This document shows, in pieces, positions 8,683-18,700 of a DNA stretch of 64,000 bases. The DNA is from Candidatus Cloacimonadota bacterium (GTDB lineage Bacteria; Cloacimonadota; Cloacimonadia; Cloacimonadales; JAIOQZ01): contig JAIOQZ010000022.1 in the NCBI GenBank assembly GCA_021108395.1, positions 1-64,000 of the forward strand, in the 5' to 3' direction. The notes below the pieces were generated by a model. The model saw only the letters and a list, made by a program, of their open reading frames with translations, had not been told where the DNA came from and searched no databases. The translations under genes and the position numbers were made by a program. Position 1 is the stretch's first letter; the number at the start of each line of letters is the position of its first letter.

Positions 8683-10884
8683 TCAGAATTGATAGCCGAT
8701 GCGCACGCTGGTGAGCGAGCCTTCTCTTCTGTTGCAGAAACCCTGGCTCAGGTGCATCGGGCCGATGGGAGTCATAAGGCCGACGCCGAAACCAGCGCCT
8801 GTGATGAAGTGGCGCATCTCAGTCAGAGTTTTTAAATCCTGGGCAACTTTGCCCGCGTCCAGCCTGCCTATCAAGAACACGTTCTTAATTACCTCTACCT
8901 GTCCTTCGACAATCACGACAGCGGCATTGCGTGAAACGAGTTCCATCCAGTGCAAACCGTCGAAAGGAAACTGTAGTTCCAGGTTCGTCTCATTTCCGCC
9001 GACATAAAACGCCTGGTCAGAGGGAAAAGGATCATTGCACTGGCTGACGCCACCATACATATGAAGCGCCATAGAGAAGTTATCCAATAACTGCACGATC
9101 TCGGTGTATCGCAGAATGTACTGATCAACCACCGGATCAAAGTCCTGCTTGTCGAGTGTATAATAAGCGAACAGGCACCGGCCTGAAAGTTCCAGCTTCA
9201 CCCCTTTGCGTGGAAACACAGCGCGATCCAGCGTATCGACGTGCAGAAACCAGAACCAGTGCATGTAGCGCATCTTGAAATCATCGTAGGGAAAATCATC
9301 TGGTATGATAATACTTTCTCCCCTCGCGTCACTTATTTCACCACCAAGGCCTAAACTCCACTGTGTATGAAAAAGCGTCTGCAATCGAAGTGATATTCCT
9401 GTGTTTCTGTAGTCCCATGTAGATTCCAGCACAGATTCATTATAACTGCGCACCTCGAAATCCTCGGTGAATAAGTCCAGACCGATGCCGAAGCCTGGTT
9501 TCCATCCCGTGTGAATGAAAGAACTCACAGTGAGACCGCTAAACTCGCTCAATTTCCAATCAATACTGAGCTTGCTGCCCTCGATGAGCAGGTTGCGAAA
9601 AGTGAGGTTGAGCAGCACGGCCGCCTTCAGATCATTGTTATAGCGAAGGCCGAAGCGGAAGTCCTGAGTGGTTTTCTCTACGAGGTGCAGCACGAGAACA
9701 ACGCCTCCCTGCACAGGTTCGAGCGTATATGACACCCGCTCGAAGTACTGGGTACCATATAATCGATTGACAGCGCGGTCAAGCTCATCCGTGCGAATCC
9801 ACGAGTGCTCGTTCAGGCGCAGCTTGCCAATAACCAGATCCTTGGAGACGTTATCAAGGCCTTCGGTACGGATGCGCACAATATAAAGCGAATCGATGAA
9901 CAGCAGTGGACGGGGCGAGTCATCATCGTTGCGATTCAGGATATCAGCAAGCGCCAGCAACTCGGGAAATTTTTCGCGGGCAGCGCGTTCGCCCAATGCG
10001 ATTAGCGAGTCAATCCTGGTGAAATCGGTGATGCTGTATTCAGCAACTTCTGGCTGTATGAGGATGTCAGTCTGCTCGTATCCCTCCAGGATCGAGCGGA
10101 TACCCTGAAAGCTGATGCACTGATGCATTATGCGCACCAGAGAGCTCAGTTCCTCGCGCTTATAGAGCGCCAGACTCACGTCACAGCCGATGACGATATC
10201 GGCTCCGAGATCACGCACCTCCTGCACCGGGAAGTTGCGCATGATGCCGCCATCGACAAGCAACCGGCCGTCCAGCTCCACAGGGGTGAACAACGAAGGT
10301 ATGGACATACTGGCGCGAACACACTCGGTTATGTTGCCATGATCGAGCACAACCGGCTCGCCGGTCTCCACATCAGTGGCCAGGCAAAGAAACGGCCGCG
10401 GGAAATGGCGAAAGTTGTCGATATGATGCACCGAAAGCGTGACGCGCGCCATCATGGTTTGAAAATTCTGCCCCGCCACCAGTCCCGATGGCAGCGAGAT
10501 CGAGAATTTGTCCAGATCGATGGGAAAACTGCCGATATAACGGGCAAGGTCACGTTTCTCTTCCATCGAGATTTGGCGTCGGGGCAGCCGGTCATACATG
10601 ATGACATCCCAGTCAATTTCGCGCACCAACGCTTCAATCTCGATGCCGCTGTAGCCAATGGCGTGAAGTGAGCCGATGATGGACCCCATGCTGGTGCCGG
10701 TGACGCAGTCCACATCGATGCCGGCTTCCTCGATCACTTTGATCACGCCAATATGTGCAAGACCGCGAGCCCCGCCACCCGAAAGCACCAGTCCCACCCG
10801 AGGGCGCGTCTCTTCCTCTGCATAGAGGCTCGATAAGAGCAACACGAGAATGGTGGTGAGAAATGAAACTCTACCTGCCTTGAT
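8683..10884 (-). CDS. PlpD-type patatin phospholipase fused to POTRA and outer-membrane barrel
   Basis: About 733 aa. A signal peptide (to about residue 22) is followed by a patatin domain with the oxyanion motif LSGGGARG, the nucleophile elbow GTSMG (S65 when counted from the chosen start) and the DGG aspartate (D211). After residue 310 comes a POTRA-like unit, then a BamA-type barrel ending IGYQF with the terminal aromatic residue. This is the type Vd secretion layout, in which a lipase or esterase is attached to, or exported by, its own barrel. No ATG, GTG or TTG is available near the signal peptide. An ATC at 10884-10882 follows GGGAGG and gives a perfect secretory start. The nearest in-frame ATG, at 11151, lies deep in the upstream gene and would add unsuitable sequence. 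Confidence 0.82.
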   Translation of the reverse strand: MKAGRVSFLTTILVLLLSSLYAEEETRPRVGLVLSGGGARGLAHIGVIKVIEEAGIDVDCVTGTSMGSIIGSLHAIGYSGIEIEALVREIDWDVIMYDRLPRRQISMEEKRDLARYIGSFPIDLDKFSISLPSGLVAGQNFQTMMARVTLSVHHIDNFRHFPRPFLCLATDVETGEPVVLDHGNITECVRASMSIPSLFTPVELDGRLLVDGGIMRNFPVQEVRDLGADIVIGCDVSLALYKREELSSLVRIMHQCISFQGIRSILEGYEQTDILIQPEVAEYSITDFTRIDSLIALGERAAREKFPELLALADILNRNDDDSPRPLLFIDSLYIVRIRTEGLDNVSKDLVIGKLRLNEHSWIRTDELDRAVNRLYGTQYFERVSYTLEPVQGGVVLVLHLVEKTTQDFRFGLRYNNDLKAAVLLNLTFRNLLIEGSKLSIDWKLSEFSGLTVSSFIHTGWKPGFGIGLDLFTEDFEVRSYNESVLESTWDYRNTGISLRLQTLFHTQWSLGLGGEISDARGESIIIPDDFPYDDFKMRYMHWFWFLHVDTLDRAVFPRKGVKLELSGRCLFAYYTLDKQDFDPVVDQYILRYTEIVQLLDNFSMALHMYGGVSQCNDPFPSDQAFYVGGNETNLELQFPFDGLHWMELVSRNAAVVIVEGQVEVIKNVFLIGRLDAGKVAQDLKTLTEMRHFITGAGFGVGLMTPIGPMHLSQGFCNRREGSLTSVRIGYQF

Positions 10885-10909
10885 AGCGCCTCCCTTGCGC
10901 CGAGCGTGC

Positions 10910-12016
10910 TCAGTCGCCCGTATCGCTCGCTTCGTCCGTTTGCACTGGTTCGAGCTGGGTGCGGAACTCCGCGCCGTAGATGTCGAGCACAGCGACAAAC
11001 ATGGCGGCAATGACCGGCCCGACGATGAACCCCATGATTCCAAACACGGCCAGTCCGCCCAGCGTGGAGAAAAATATGAGCAGGTCGTGCAGGCGGGCTT
11101 CGTGCCCCACAAGGCGCGGACGGATGAGGTTGTCGATGTTGCCGATGACAATGAACGTGATGAGCGCCATCACAACGCTCTGCCACACATCACCCATCAG
11201 CAGCAGATACAGGGAAGCCGGAACCATCACCAGCCAGGGCCCCACCAGCGGAATCACCGAGAGAATGACCATCACGAGGCTCCACAGCAGCCATGTCTTG
11301 ATCCCGAACAGCAGGAGTAAAACGCCGCCCATGCCGCCTTGCAGCAGCCCGATAATGATAGTCCCCTTCACCGTCGCCCGCGAGATCATGGCGAATCGCG
11401 CAATCAGCATGTCCTCATATTCGTCCTTTAGCGGACTGAGGTAGCGGATGTGTGCAATGATGCTCTGGCCATCACGAAAGAAGAAAAACATCGTGTAGAG
11501 CATGATGAACAGGCCGGAGACAAAGCTGAACACGCCACCGGTCGTCCGCTTGAAAATGAACGAGATGGCCGCACTGATGCTGTCGGCGCTCTTGCGCAGT
11601 TGTTCTTCCCAGTCCATCCCGGCCAGATTGATACGCCGCAACACGGGCAAACGCTTGATGTCGCCCAGCAAGCCTTCGTCGGCGTGATTCACGACATGGT
11701 TCACCATCGGTTTGACACTGGTGAAAAGGTTCACCGCCTGCTTCGCCACCAGGTTGACAAGAAAATATGTGGGCGCGAGCAGGCACAACAGCATCAGCGC
11801 CACCATCACCAGGGCGGCCAGGTTCTTTTTGCCTTTCATGCGCTTGAGCAACCATGCATAGGCAGGATTGAACAGGGTGGTAAAGGTGAGCGCGAGCAGC
11901 ACGGGTATCATGAACATGCGAGTGATGGAGATGAAAGCCAGCAACAGCAGGATAAGCAAAACAACCAGGACGTAGAGATTGAGTTTCTGTTGAGTGCGTT
12001 CGTCTGGATTCGGCAT
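10910..12016 (-). CDS. AI-2E family (PerM/TqsA-like) membrane permease
   Basis: 368 aa with about eight membrane segments in the family arrangement: two N-terminal helices (YVLVVLLILLLLAFISI, IPVLLALTFTTLFNPAYAWLL), a long soluble middle region, then the helix pairs ending in GLAVFGIMGFIVGPVIAAMFVAVLDIY. The PxxGP-like SVIPLVGPWLVMVPASLYLLL run and FIVGPVIAA are characteristic. Members export varied small molecules, so the substrate cannot be assigned from sequence. It lies 25 bases upstream of the patatin gene and probably shares its transcript. Confidence 0.88.
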   Translation of the reverse strand: MPNPDERTQQKLNLYVLVVLLILLLLAFISITRMFMIPVLLALTFTTLFNPAYAWLLKRMKGKKNLAALVMVALMLLCLLAPTYFLVNLVAKQAVNLFTSVKPMVNHVVNHADEGLLGDIKRLPVLRRINLAGMDWEEQLRKSADSISAAISFIFKRTTGGVFSFVSGLFIMLYTMFFFFRDGQSIIAHIRYLSPLKDEYEDMLIARFAMISRATVKGTIIIGLLQGGMGGVLLLLFGIKTWLLWSLVMVILSVIPLVGPWLVMVPASLYLLLMGDVWQSVVMALITFIVIGNIDNLIRPRLVGHEARLHDLLIFFSTLGGLAVFGIMGFIVGPVIAAMFVAVLDIYGAEFRTQLEPVQTDEASDTGD

Positions 12017-12079
12017 GAGCGCTTCCTTGTATCGAGGATGTATTTACAGAAAATGCCTTACTGCAAAATGGTCAAGATT

Positions 12080-12709
12080 TCATTGCCGCAAAAACTCGAA
12101 CGCCTCTCGGCTGCCCAGTCGGGCTGCCAGTTCCAGCAGAACGCGCCCCTCCTCTTCGCGGCCTGTCTCGCGGTACAGCAGCCCCAGCGAGCAGGCGATG
12201 TCGGCGTCTTCGGCGTCGATGGCATGGCCGTGTTCGAGATACTCCAGCGCCTGGGCGATGTCGCCGGTGAGATAGGCAGCGCGTCCAGCGCCCAACAGGC
12301 CGGCTGGTTCGTCCGGGGCCAGCAGCAGCGCGTTGCGATAGCACATCAGGGCATCGTGTGGGCGCCGCCCCTGCATGGCGATATGCCCCAGCGCCCGCCA
12401 GGAAGCATCGTCTTCCGGTTGCATATCGAGCTGCCGACGAAAGCAGGCACCCGCGTTCAGGGTGTCCCCCGCCAGGCTGTGCGCCATGCCGAGGTTGTAG
12501 AGCACACCGGGGAACAGGGGGTCAATCTCGGCCACGTGGGCGAACCAGTTGATGGCGCCGGTTGCGTCACCTGAGCCGTAGCAGGCAGCGGCGCGACAGA
12601 ACCACACTTGCAGGCTGTCGGTTTCGGGCGAAGCCTCACGGTAGTAGGTAGTTGCACCGCAGGCGATGAAGGCGACCAGCATCAGGGACAATAGCGGCAG
12701 AAATCGCAT
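12080..12709 (-). CDS. Exported TPR-repeat protein, possible lipoprotein, 209 aa
   Basis: The hydrophobic start MRFLPLLSLMLVAFIACG could be a lipoprotein signal, but the -3 residue is F, so the lipobox is weak. From about residue 35 there are four to five TPR units, with repeats such as GVLYNLGMAHSLAGDTLNAGACFRRQ and AGLLGAGRAAYLTGDIAQALEYLEHG. It probably acts as a periplasmic protein-protein scaffold. It starts the minus-strand run that continues through the permease and the patatin-barrel gene (63-base gap). Confidence 0.75.
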   Translation of the reverse strand: MRFLPLLSLMLVAFIACGATTYYREASPETDSLQVWFCRAAACYGSGDATGAINWFAHVAEIDPLFPGVLYNLGMAHSLAGDTLNAGACFRRQLDMQPEDDASWRALGHIAMQGRRPHDALMCYRNALLLAPDEPAGLLGAGRAAYLTGDIAQALEYLEHGHAIDAEDADIACSLGLLYRETGREEEGRVLLELAARLGSREAFEFLRQ

Positions 12710-12727
12710 AACTCACTCCAGGCGAAA

Positions 12728-12749
12728 AGGCCGGACAAACGTCCGGCCT
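12728..12749 (-). terminator. Terminator of the giant secreted protein gene
   Basis: AGGCCGGAC (12728-12736) pairs perfectly with GTCCGGCCT (12741-12749) across a 4-base loop. On the minus strand a short T tract (TTT) follows. It lies 17 bases after the stop of the 2137-residue gene. Confidence 0.75.
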
Positions 12750-12766
12750 CATATTGCGGTTACAGG

Positions 12767-15700
12767 TTATTTCAGCAGGATCATCTTACGCATGTCCCGA
12801 GTGCTCTCGGTTTCTCCGCGAGCCTGAAGCATGCAGAAATAGATGCCGGATGCCACCGGACGGGTGTTATCGTCACGGCCGTTCCAGGTAATCTCGTGAT
12901 AGCCGGTGTCCCAGTGATCGTCGGCGAGGAAACGCACCCGCTGCCCTTTCACGTTGTAGATAGTCACTTGCACTCGCGAGGGTTCGTGCAAGGCGAAGCG
13001 AATCTGGGTGACCGGGTTGAACGGGTTGGGCACGTTTTGCAGCAAGGCGGTGTGACGGGGCACGCCGTTCAGTGCACCGGTGTCAACTGGAAGCGCAAAT
13101 GTGAGCGTTTCGGGGTCTTCGTCCACCGTGGCGTTGAAACTGGTGGTGATGTAGCCGAGTTTGCTCAGGTGCAGTTCATAGATGTCCATGAACACGCCGT
13201 TGTAAACAATCTGGCCGGCGACGGTGAGGCCGTCGAATTCCATGTCGTAGAGACCGTCATTGCCCTGCATGTGCACCCGAACGCTGTCGATGAGCGTGGC
13301 GCCATCCACCTCAGTCACCACCACCGTGACGAGCGCGAAACGCTTCACCTCAATCGGGTCAGTGAGCAATTCGGGGCTTTCGCCGACGGTGTAGAAGGCT
13401 TGCAGGCTGTATTCGTAGCTGCCGTCAGGTTCGTCGAGCAAATCATCGATCCAGTAATTCGTTGTGGTGTATCCCAGCGTCTGCCAGTCACCGGCGTCCA
13501 CCCGGCGCTTGACGGCGTAGAAGCTGAGCTCGCGGCCATGGGCGAGGGGATCGAGGCGCGAGCTGACCTGCTTGCGTGTCAGCGCACCGCCGCCCGGAAT
13601 GTAGTGATTCCAGGTCAGGTGCACCCGCCACAGGGCGTCCAGCGTCCAGGCGAAGTCGTCGGGCGACATAGGCGAGAACAGCGTCACCGGCACCTCTTGC
13701 AAGAACACATTGCCCGCTCTGTCGGTGGCGTGCAGATGGATGGAATAGCTGCCGTCGTCACTGCCGTCTGTGGACAGCGGAACGTTGAGGTTCCAATAGA
13801 CCAGCGAGTCCGAATACACCCATTCACCGTAGGCGTGCTGGCCAGGAACGATGGTGCCTGCGGCATCGAACAACGTCACCTGGGTAAGATGCGGCGCATA
13901 GTAAAGGCCCGCTGTCTGGTCGCCGTACTTCACGCGTATCGAGGCGATGCCGTTGCTCACCTCGATGCTGTCCGCCTCGACTATGGATTCCAGCCCATTG
14001 TCATCGATGATGGCCACTTCGACCGGAAACGGCGCCACGGTGTCATATAGCATCCATTGCTGTTCGTGATATACCGCCCCAATGTTATTGGTAGCCTTGA
14101 CATCTATGGTATAGAGGCCGTCATCCTCGCCGTTTTCTTGCAAGACGCCATCGAAGGTGAAGGTGACGGTGTAGGTGCTGTCATCATCGGCGTAGGTGAT
14201 GTCGCCGCCGTGCGGGTGATAAATCGAGTCGCCGCACGGGAAGTGGACGCGAATGTAGGTGTCGTCGTACTCCTCGACCAGTCCAAAGTAATCCTTGAAA
14301 ACGGCGGAGAACTCTGCTGGAAGGAACTCGTGCATATGCACGAATGTGTAGTCGATGCCCCAGGGCATCCAGTCATCCAGCTCGGGGGTCGGGTCGCTGA
14401 TGAAGGTGAACGCGGCTTCGTGTTCACGCAGGTTTCCGGCGCGGTCGGTCACCTTCAGCTTGATGGTGTATTGCGCGTCGGGTGACACCCCAGGCACGAT
14501 GGGCGTATCGAGCACCCAGCGGTAGGTGTTGCCGCTGACGACTTTATGTCCTGGCACCGGCACCTCGTTGGCGTCGGCCATGAAGAGATAGGTCATGCTG
14601 GGGGAGGGACTGACGCCGGAGGTGGCATCGGCGAACTCGACCGAAATCGAATCGATACGGCCAGAATAATAATCGCTGCGCAGCCAACCGCGGAATGTGC
14701 GGTCGCCGGCGCTGCCGTGAACGGTATAGCGTGGAGCGGTCACTTCCACTCCGCCGCCGCCGTCGCCGGCCATCACCGGTTCGTCATTAAGCCGCAGACC
14801 GGAGAACACCGGGTTGGTGCGATCATAGACGAATTCGTATTCGATGGGGATGGCGTTGTCGTCGGGGAGCGCCAGAAGCAGCATCACGCCGAATGTGCCA
14901 TCGTCCACGCCATTGTCGGCCAGCGGCTGATCGAGATCGAGCTGGATGCTGGTGAGAGAGTCGGTATAGACGAAATGCAGCTGCGCGCCGATGCCGCCGC
15001 CGGACAGGTCGGGGTCGCCAATGAGCGAACCATCGGGGTGGGTGAGCACAATCCACGTTCCGCCGGGCACGATTTCGCTCTGTGTCACGTTTATCAGGTC
15101 AACCTTCACCTGAGTGAGTGCAGTGTTGACATACGAGTCCGCCTCGGGCGTGAACTCGGTGTTGATGGTGCTGAGTGAGAAGTTAATGGAATCGATGACA
15201 GCGTTTCCGGCCATGTCGGCCAGGATGGTGCGCAGGTAAAACTGGCCGTTGATGGCCGAGAGCGGCTCTGTCAAAGTCCAGCGGATACTGCTGCCCGTCT
15301 GCTGGCTCAACAGGCCGGCGATGAACTCGCCCTCGACGGTGCGGATGTCGATGGCGCTGGCGTCGAAATCGATGCCATAGTTGTCGCTCAACGACGACTG
15401 GCCCCACAGCACCGGCTGGTTCATCTCCTCGCCGCCGAACACAGTCACGGTCGAGCCGTCTTCGAGGCCCAGTTGGAAGCTGTCGATGGACGGCGCCACG
15501 TTGTCGAAGAGGAATGGATATGTTTCGGCGTAGTGGATGTTGTTCTGATTCTCGATGCGCAGATCGACGGTACAGGCGCCCAGTTGCGAGAGCGGATCGT
15601 CGAGCACGAGGCTCATGGAGTACAGCGGCGGGTTGGCCGTGTCGATGGTGAGCGTGGCGCCGTTGTTGTGCTCGACAACAGTGGCGTCGGGCAGATGCAG

Positions 15701-18700
15701 CTGGATGTAGGTGTCGTTGATGTCGGTGCTCACACCCACTGCCTCGTTGAATTCGATGACGATTGTCTGGTCGGCAAGCTCGCTGATGTAGCTGTCTCGT
15801 TCGGGATAGCGCCCTGTAACCTGTGGCGCGTTGCTGCTGGCCAGGACGAAATCGATTCTGTCAGATTCTTCGTTGCCGGCATCATCGAATGTGCTGTAGC
15901 GCACGGAGTAGCTGCCCGAAGTCTGCTCGTTCACCAGCAGTTCGGTGTCTAACGTCCAGGTAATGGTGTTGCCGACGACGGTCTTGACGCCGTCGAGAAC
16001 GTTGTTCTCGGCGTTATACAGATTCACATGGGATGTGCCGGTGTTGACGCCGTTCAGGTCGGTCACGTCGATGCTGACATACTCGATCGAGTGATTGATG
16101 ATCATACCGGCGCTGATGGGCGTGGAAAATGTGCTGTTGGCCACAATGGCGTTATCTACCGTCGGCGGTGTAGCGTCGAGCAGGAAAACAGTGGTGTCGG
16201 CGCCCACAGAACCGCCACCGGCGAAGTTGTCGGTTACGGAGGTGATATACTCGTACCAACCGTCGACCATGTTCTCGGAGGGTGTGAAAGTTATCTCGAA
16301 GAGATCCTGGCCGATGTTCTCGAAGGCCCTGGCGCCATTGAGCACAGCGCCTGTGGGGTTGATGAGCCAGATGCGTGAGTCGTTGGTATTCAGGCCATCG
16401 CCTTCGTGATCGAACACCAGCGAGGTGGCGTGCCCATCCGGCAGTACGCTGATGATAACCGAGTCTGCCGGGGTATGGCTCAACACCTCGGGTGGGATAA
16501 TGGCCTGATAGGCGAAGTGGACGCTGTCGGGGGTGACGCCGAGGTTGCCCAGCAGGTCTGTTGCCTGCACCCACATTTCTATATCGAGCTGATCAATCGA
16601 CTCGTCAACGATATAGTCGTAGTAATAAGTGTTGGAGGCAGGGATGTGTTGAGCGTTTCGCCAACTGAGGGTGTTGCCATACAGCGAGAAGCCGAACTTG
16701 ACCGTAGCCGGATTGACGCCGATTCCCTCGAGGTCGCTGATGCCGGCGCGCACACGGATGGAATCGCAACGGAAGAGCGTGTCGGGTGGCGGGAAAATCA
16801 CGTCGATGACAGGGCTCGAGCTGTCCAGGCTCACCTGCACCACGTTCGACGAATCGCCCAGGTTATAGGCTTGGTCGCGCAGCATGATCCAGATGTTGTT
16901 CTCACCCTCTTCGAGAATTACCGGAAAGCTGAAATAGCCAGGATAACTCGGCGTAGTGGCCACCATGCCCTGATAGACGCCGTTGAGGTAGAGCAGCACG
17001 TCGGACTGGATATCGTTGCTGATACCACCCATGATGATGTCAGTGGTTCCCATATAGGCCTGCCCGCCAGGCAGGAAGATGTCCGGCGCATCGGGACCAA
17101 CGTTATCGACCATGATGGTGATGTGCTGGCTCACGATGTCTTCACTGATATTGACGTCCTGAGCCGTCACCTCGATGAAATAGGGTACTTGGATGCCGGC
17201 CGCAACCGGGTCTCCGTTGTCGTCTGTGCCGTCCCAGATGATGTAGCCGGAAGCCGCTGTATCCAGTGCGTCCACGAGGGTGCGCACCACTTCGGTCTGA
17301 TCGTCGTTCCATACCTTGATAGTGACGTAACTCCGCTCGGACACCTGGTACTGAATGATGGCCTGATCGAAGTAGCCGTCCTGGTTGCCCGGCGAAATCT
17401 GCTCAGGCTCGACGGTGCTCGTCACCTGGACGGGGAAATTGTTCACCAGCAGTTCACCAGACTCCTCCGCGGCATGCATCGCCTGGTCGGTGACGATTGT
17501 TCGCCAGATGTAGCGTCCATCGCTCATCATCGTCTCGGGGATTTCTATCACGCCTGGTATGGTGATGTTGTACTGAAAATCGGAGAACATCGGTATCTGG
17601 TAAACGGGGTGCAAAACATTTTGCAACGCGCCGTAATAAATCGGGAAAAGATCGCCCAGGGTATATGGAGCGCCGCCGTTCTCGTAGATATTGAAGCTGG
17701 CGTTGCCCTCCATGACGAAGAGGCGGAGGTAGTCCCAGCCGGTGATGTTGTCCTCGCCGTCCTCTTCATGGTCGTCCGCGCCCGCGCCAGTCACGGTGAG
17801 GTAGGGGTGCAGCACATGGCCGATCTTATACATGCCCTGGCCGGTGTTTATCTCGACCTGGTTGTGCTCGTTCGAGCCGTTTCCACCGATGATGAGGTCA
17901 TAGTTGGCGCCGGAAGACAGTGTCACCTCATGGCCCAGTTCAAGGTTGCAGGAGCGGATGACGAAAAGATAGCCGCCATCTGTGAGTTCATCGAAGACGC
18001 TCAGGTCGGGGTTGACCACGTTAATGCCGTTGGTGCAGTCTTCCTCGACAAAGTTGGTGGCCACCACCGAGTCGGGCCACAAGGGGTCGTTCAACTCGCG
18101 GTATAGGTTGACGCGAATGAGTCCGATGTAGCGAATGATGGTGTCATCGACACGGAAGCGAACCTGGTGGAAGTCCTGATAGCCGTCGCCGTTGGGCGAG
18201 AACGGATTGGGGAAGGCCGCGATGAGGTCGATGATTGGCGGCGCCGTGTCCACCTTGATGTTGAAATCGATTTCGTAGGAAGCGGTGCCGCAGTAGAGGT
18301 TCAGACCATATGAGCCGTCGGGCACCACGTTGCCGTTATAGGCGCCCACGTTGGCAAAGCCGTCCCAGGTGAACTGGTTCCAGCCGGCCATGACCTGCAC
18401 GTCCTCGGTGAACACAGGCACGTTGAATTCATCTGCCACTACGAGGGTGAGGGTGCCGTTGCCGCTGAGATACCAGCTGATGACCGTTTCGTCCTTCTGG
18501 CCGTCGAAGTCGGGAGAGAAAGGGTTGGGGGTGACAGACACGTTGGCGATGGCCGGCGAGGTTACTGTGACCTCGATGGTATGCTGCGCCGAGGCGCCTG
18601 CGTTGTCTGTGGCGGTGAACGTGATGTTCTCGAAGCCGCTCCAGTCAACGTCCGGCGTGAGGGTGACTATGCCTGCGGCGATGCTGACCGCAATGTGGTT

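Noticed and set aside
12072-12100. A terminator or small RNA between the TPR gene and the AI-2E permease
   Set aside because: I found no stable hairpin with a T tract in this short gap.
16406-18106. A 566-codon plus-strand frame inside the giant secreted gene
   Set aside because: It is a shadow of the Ig-repeat protein; its low-complexity V/D/E/H sequence has no family features.
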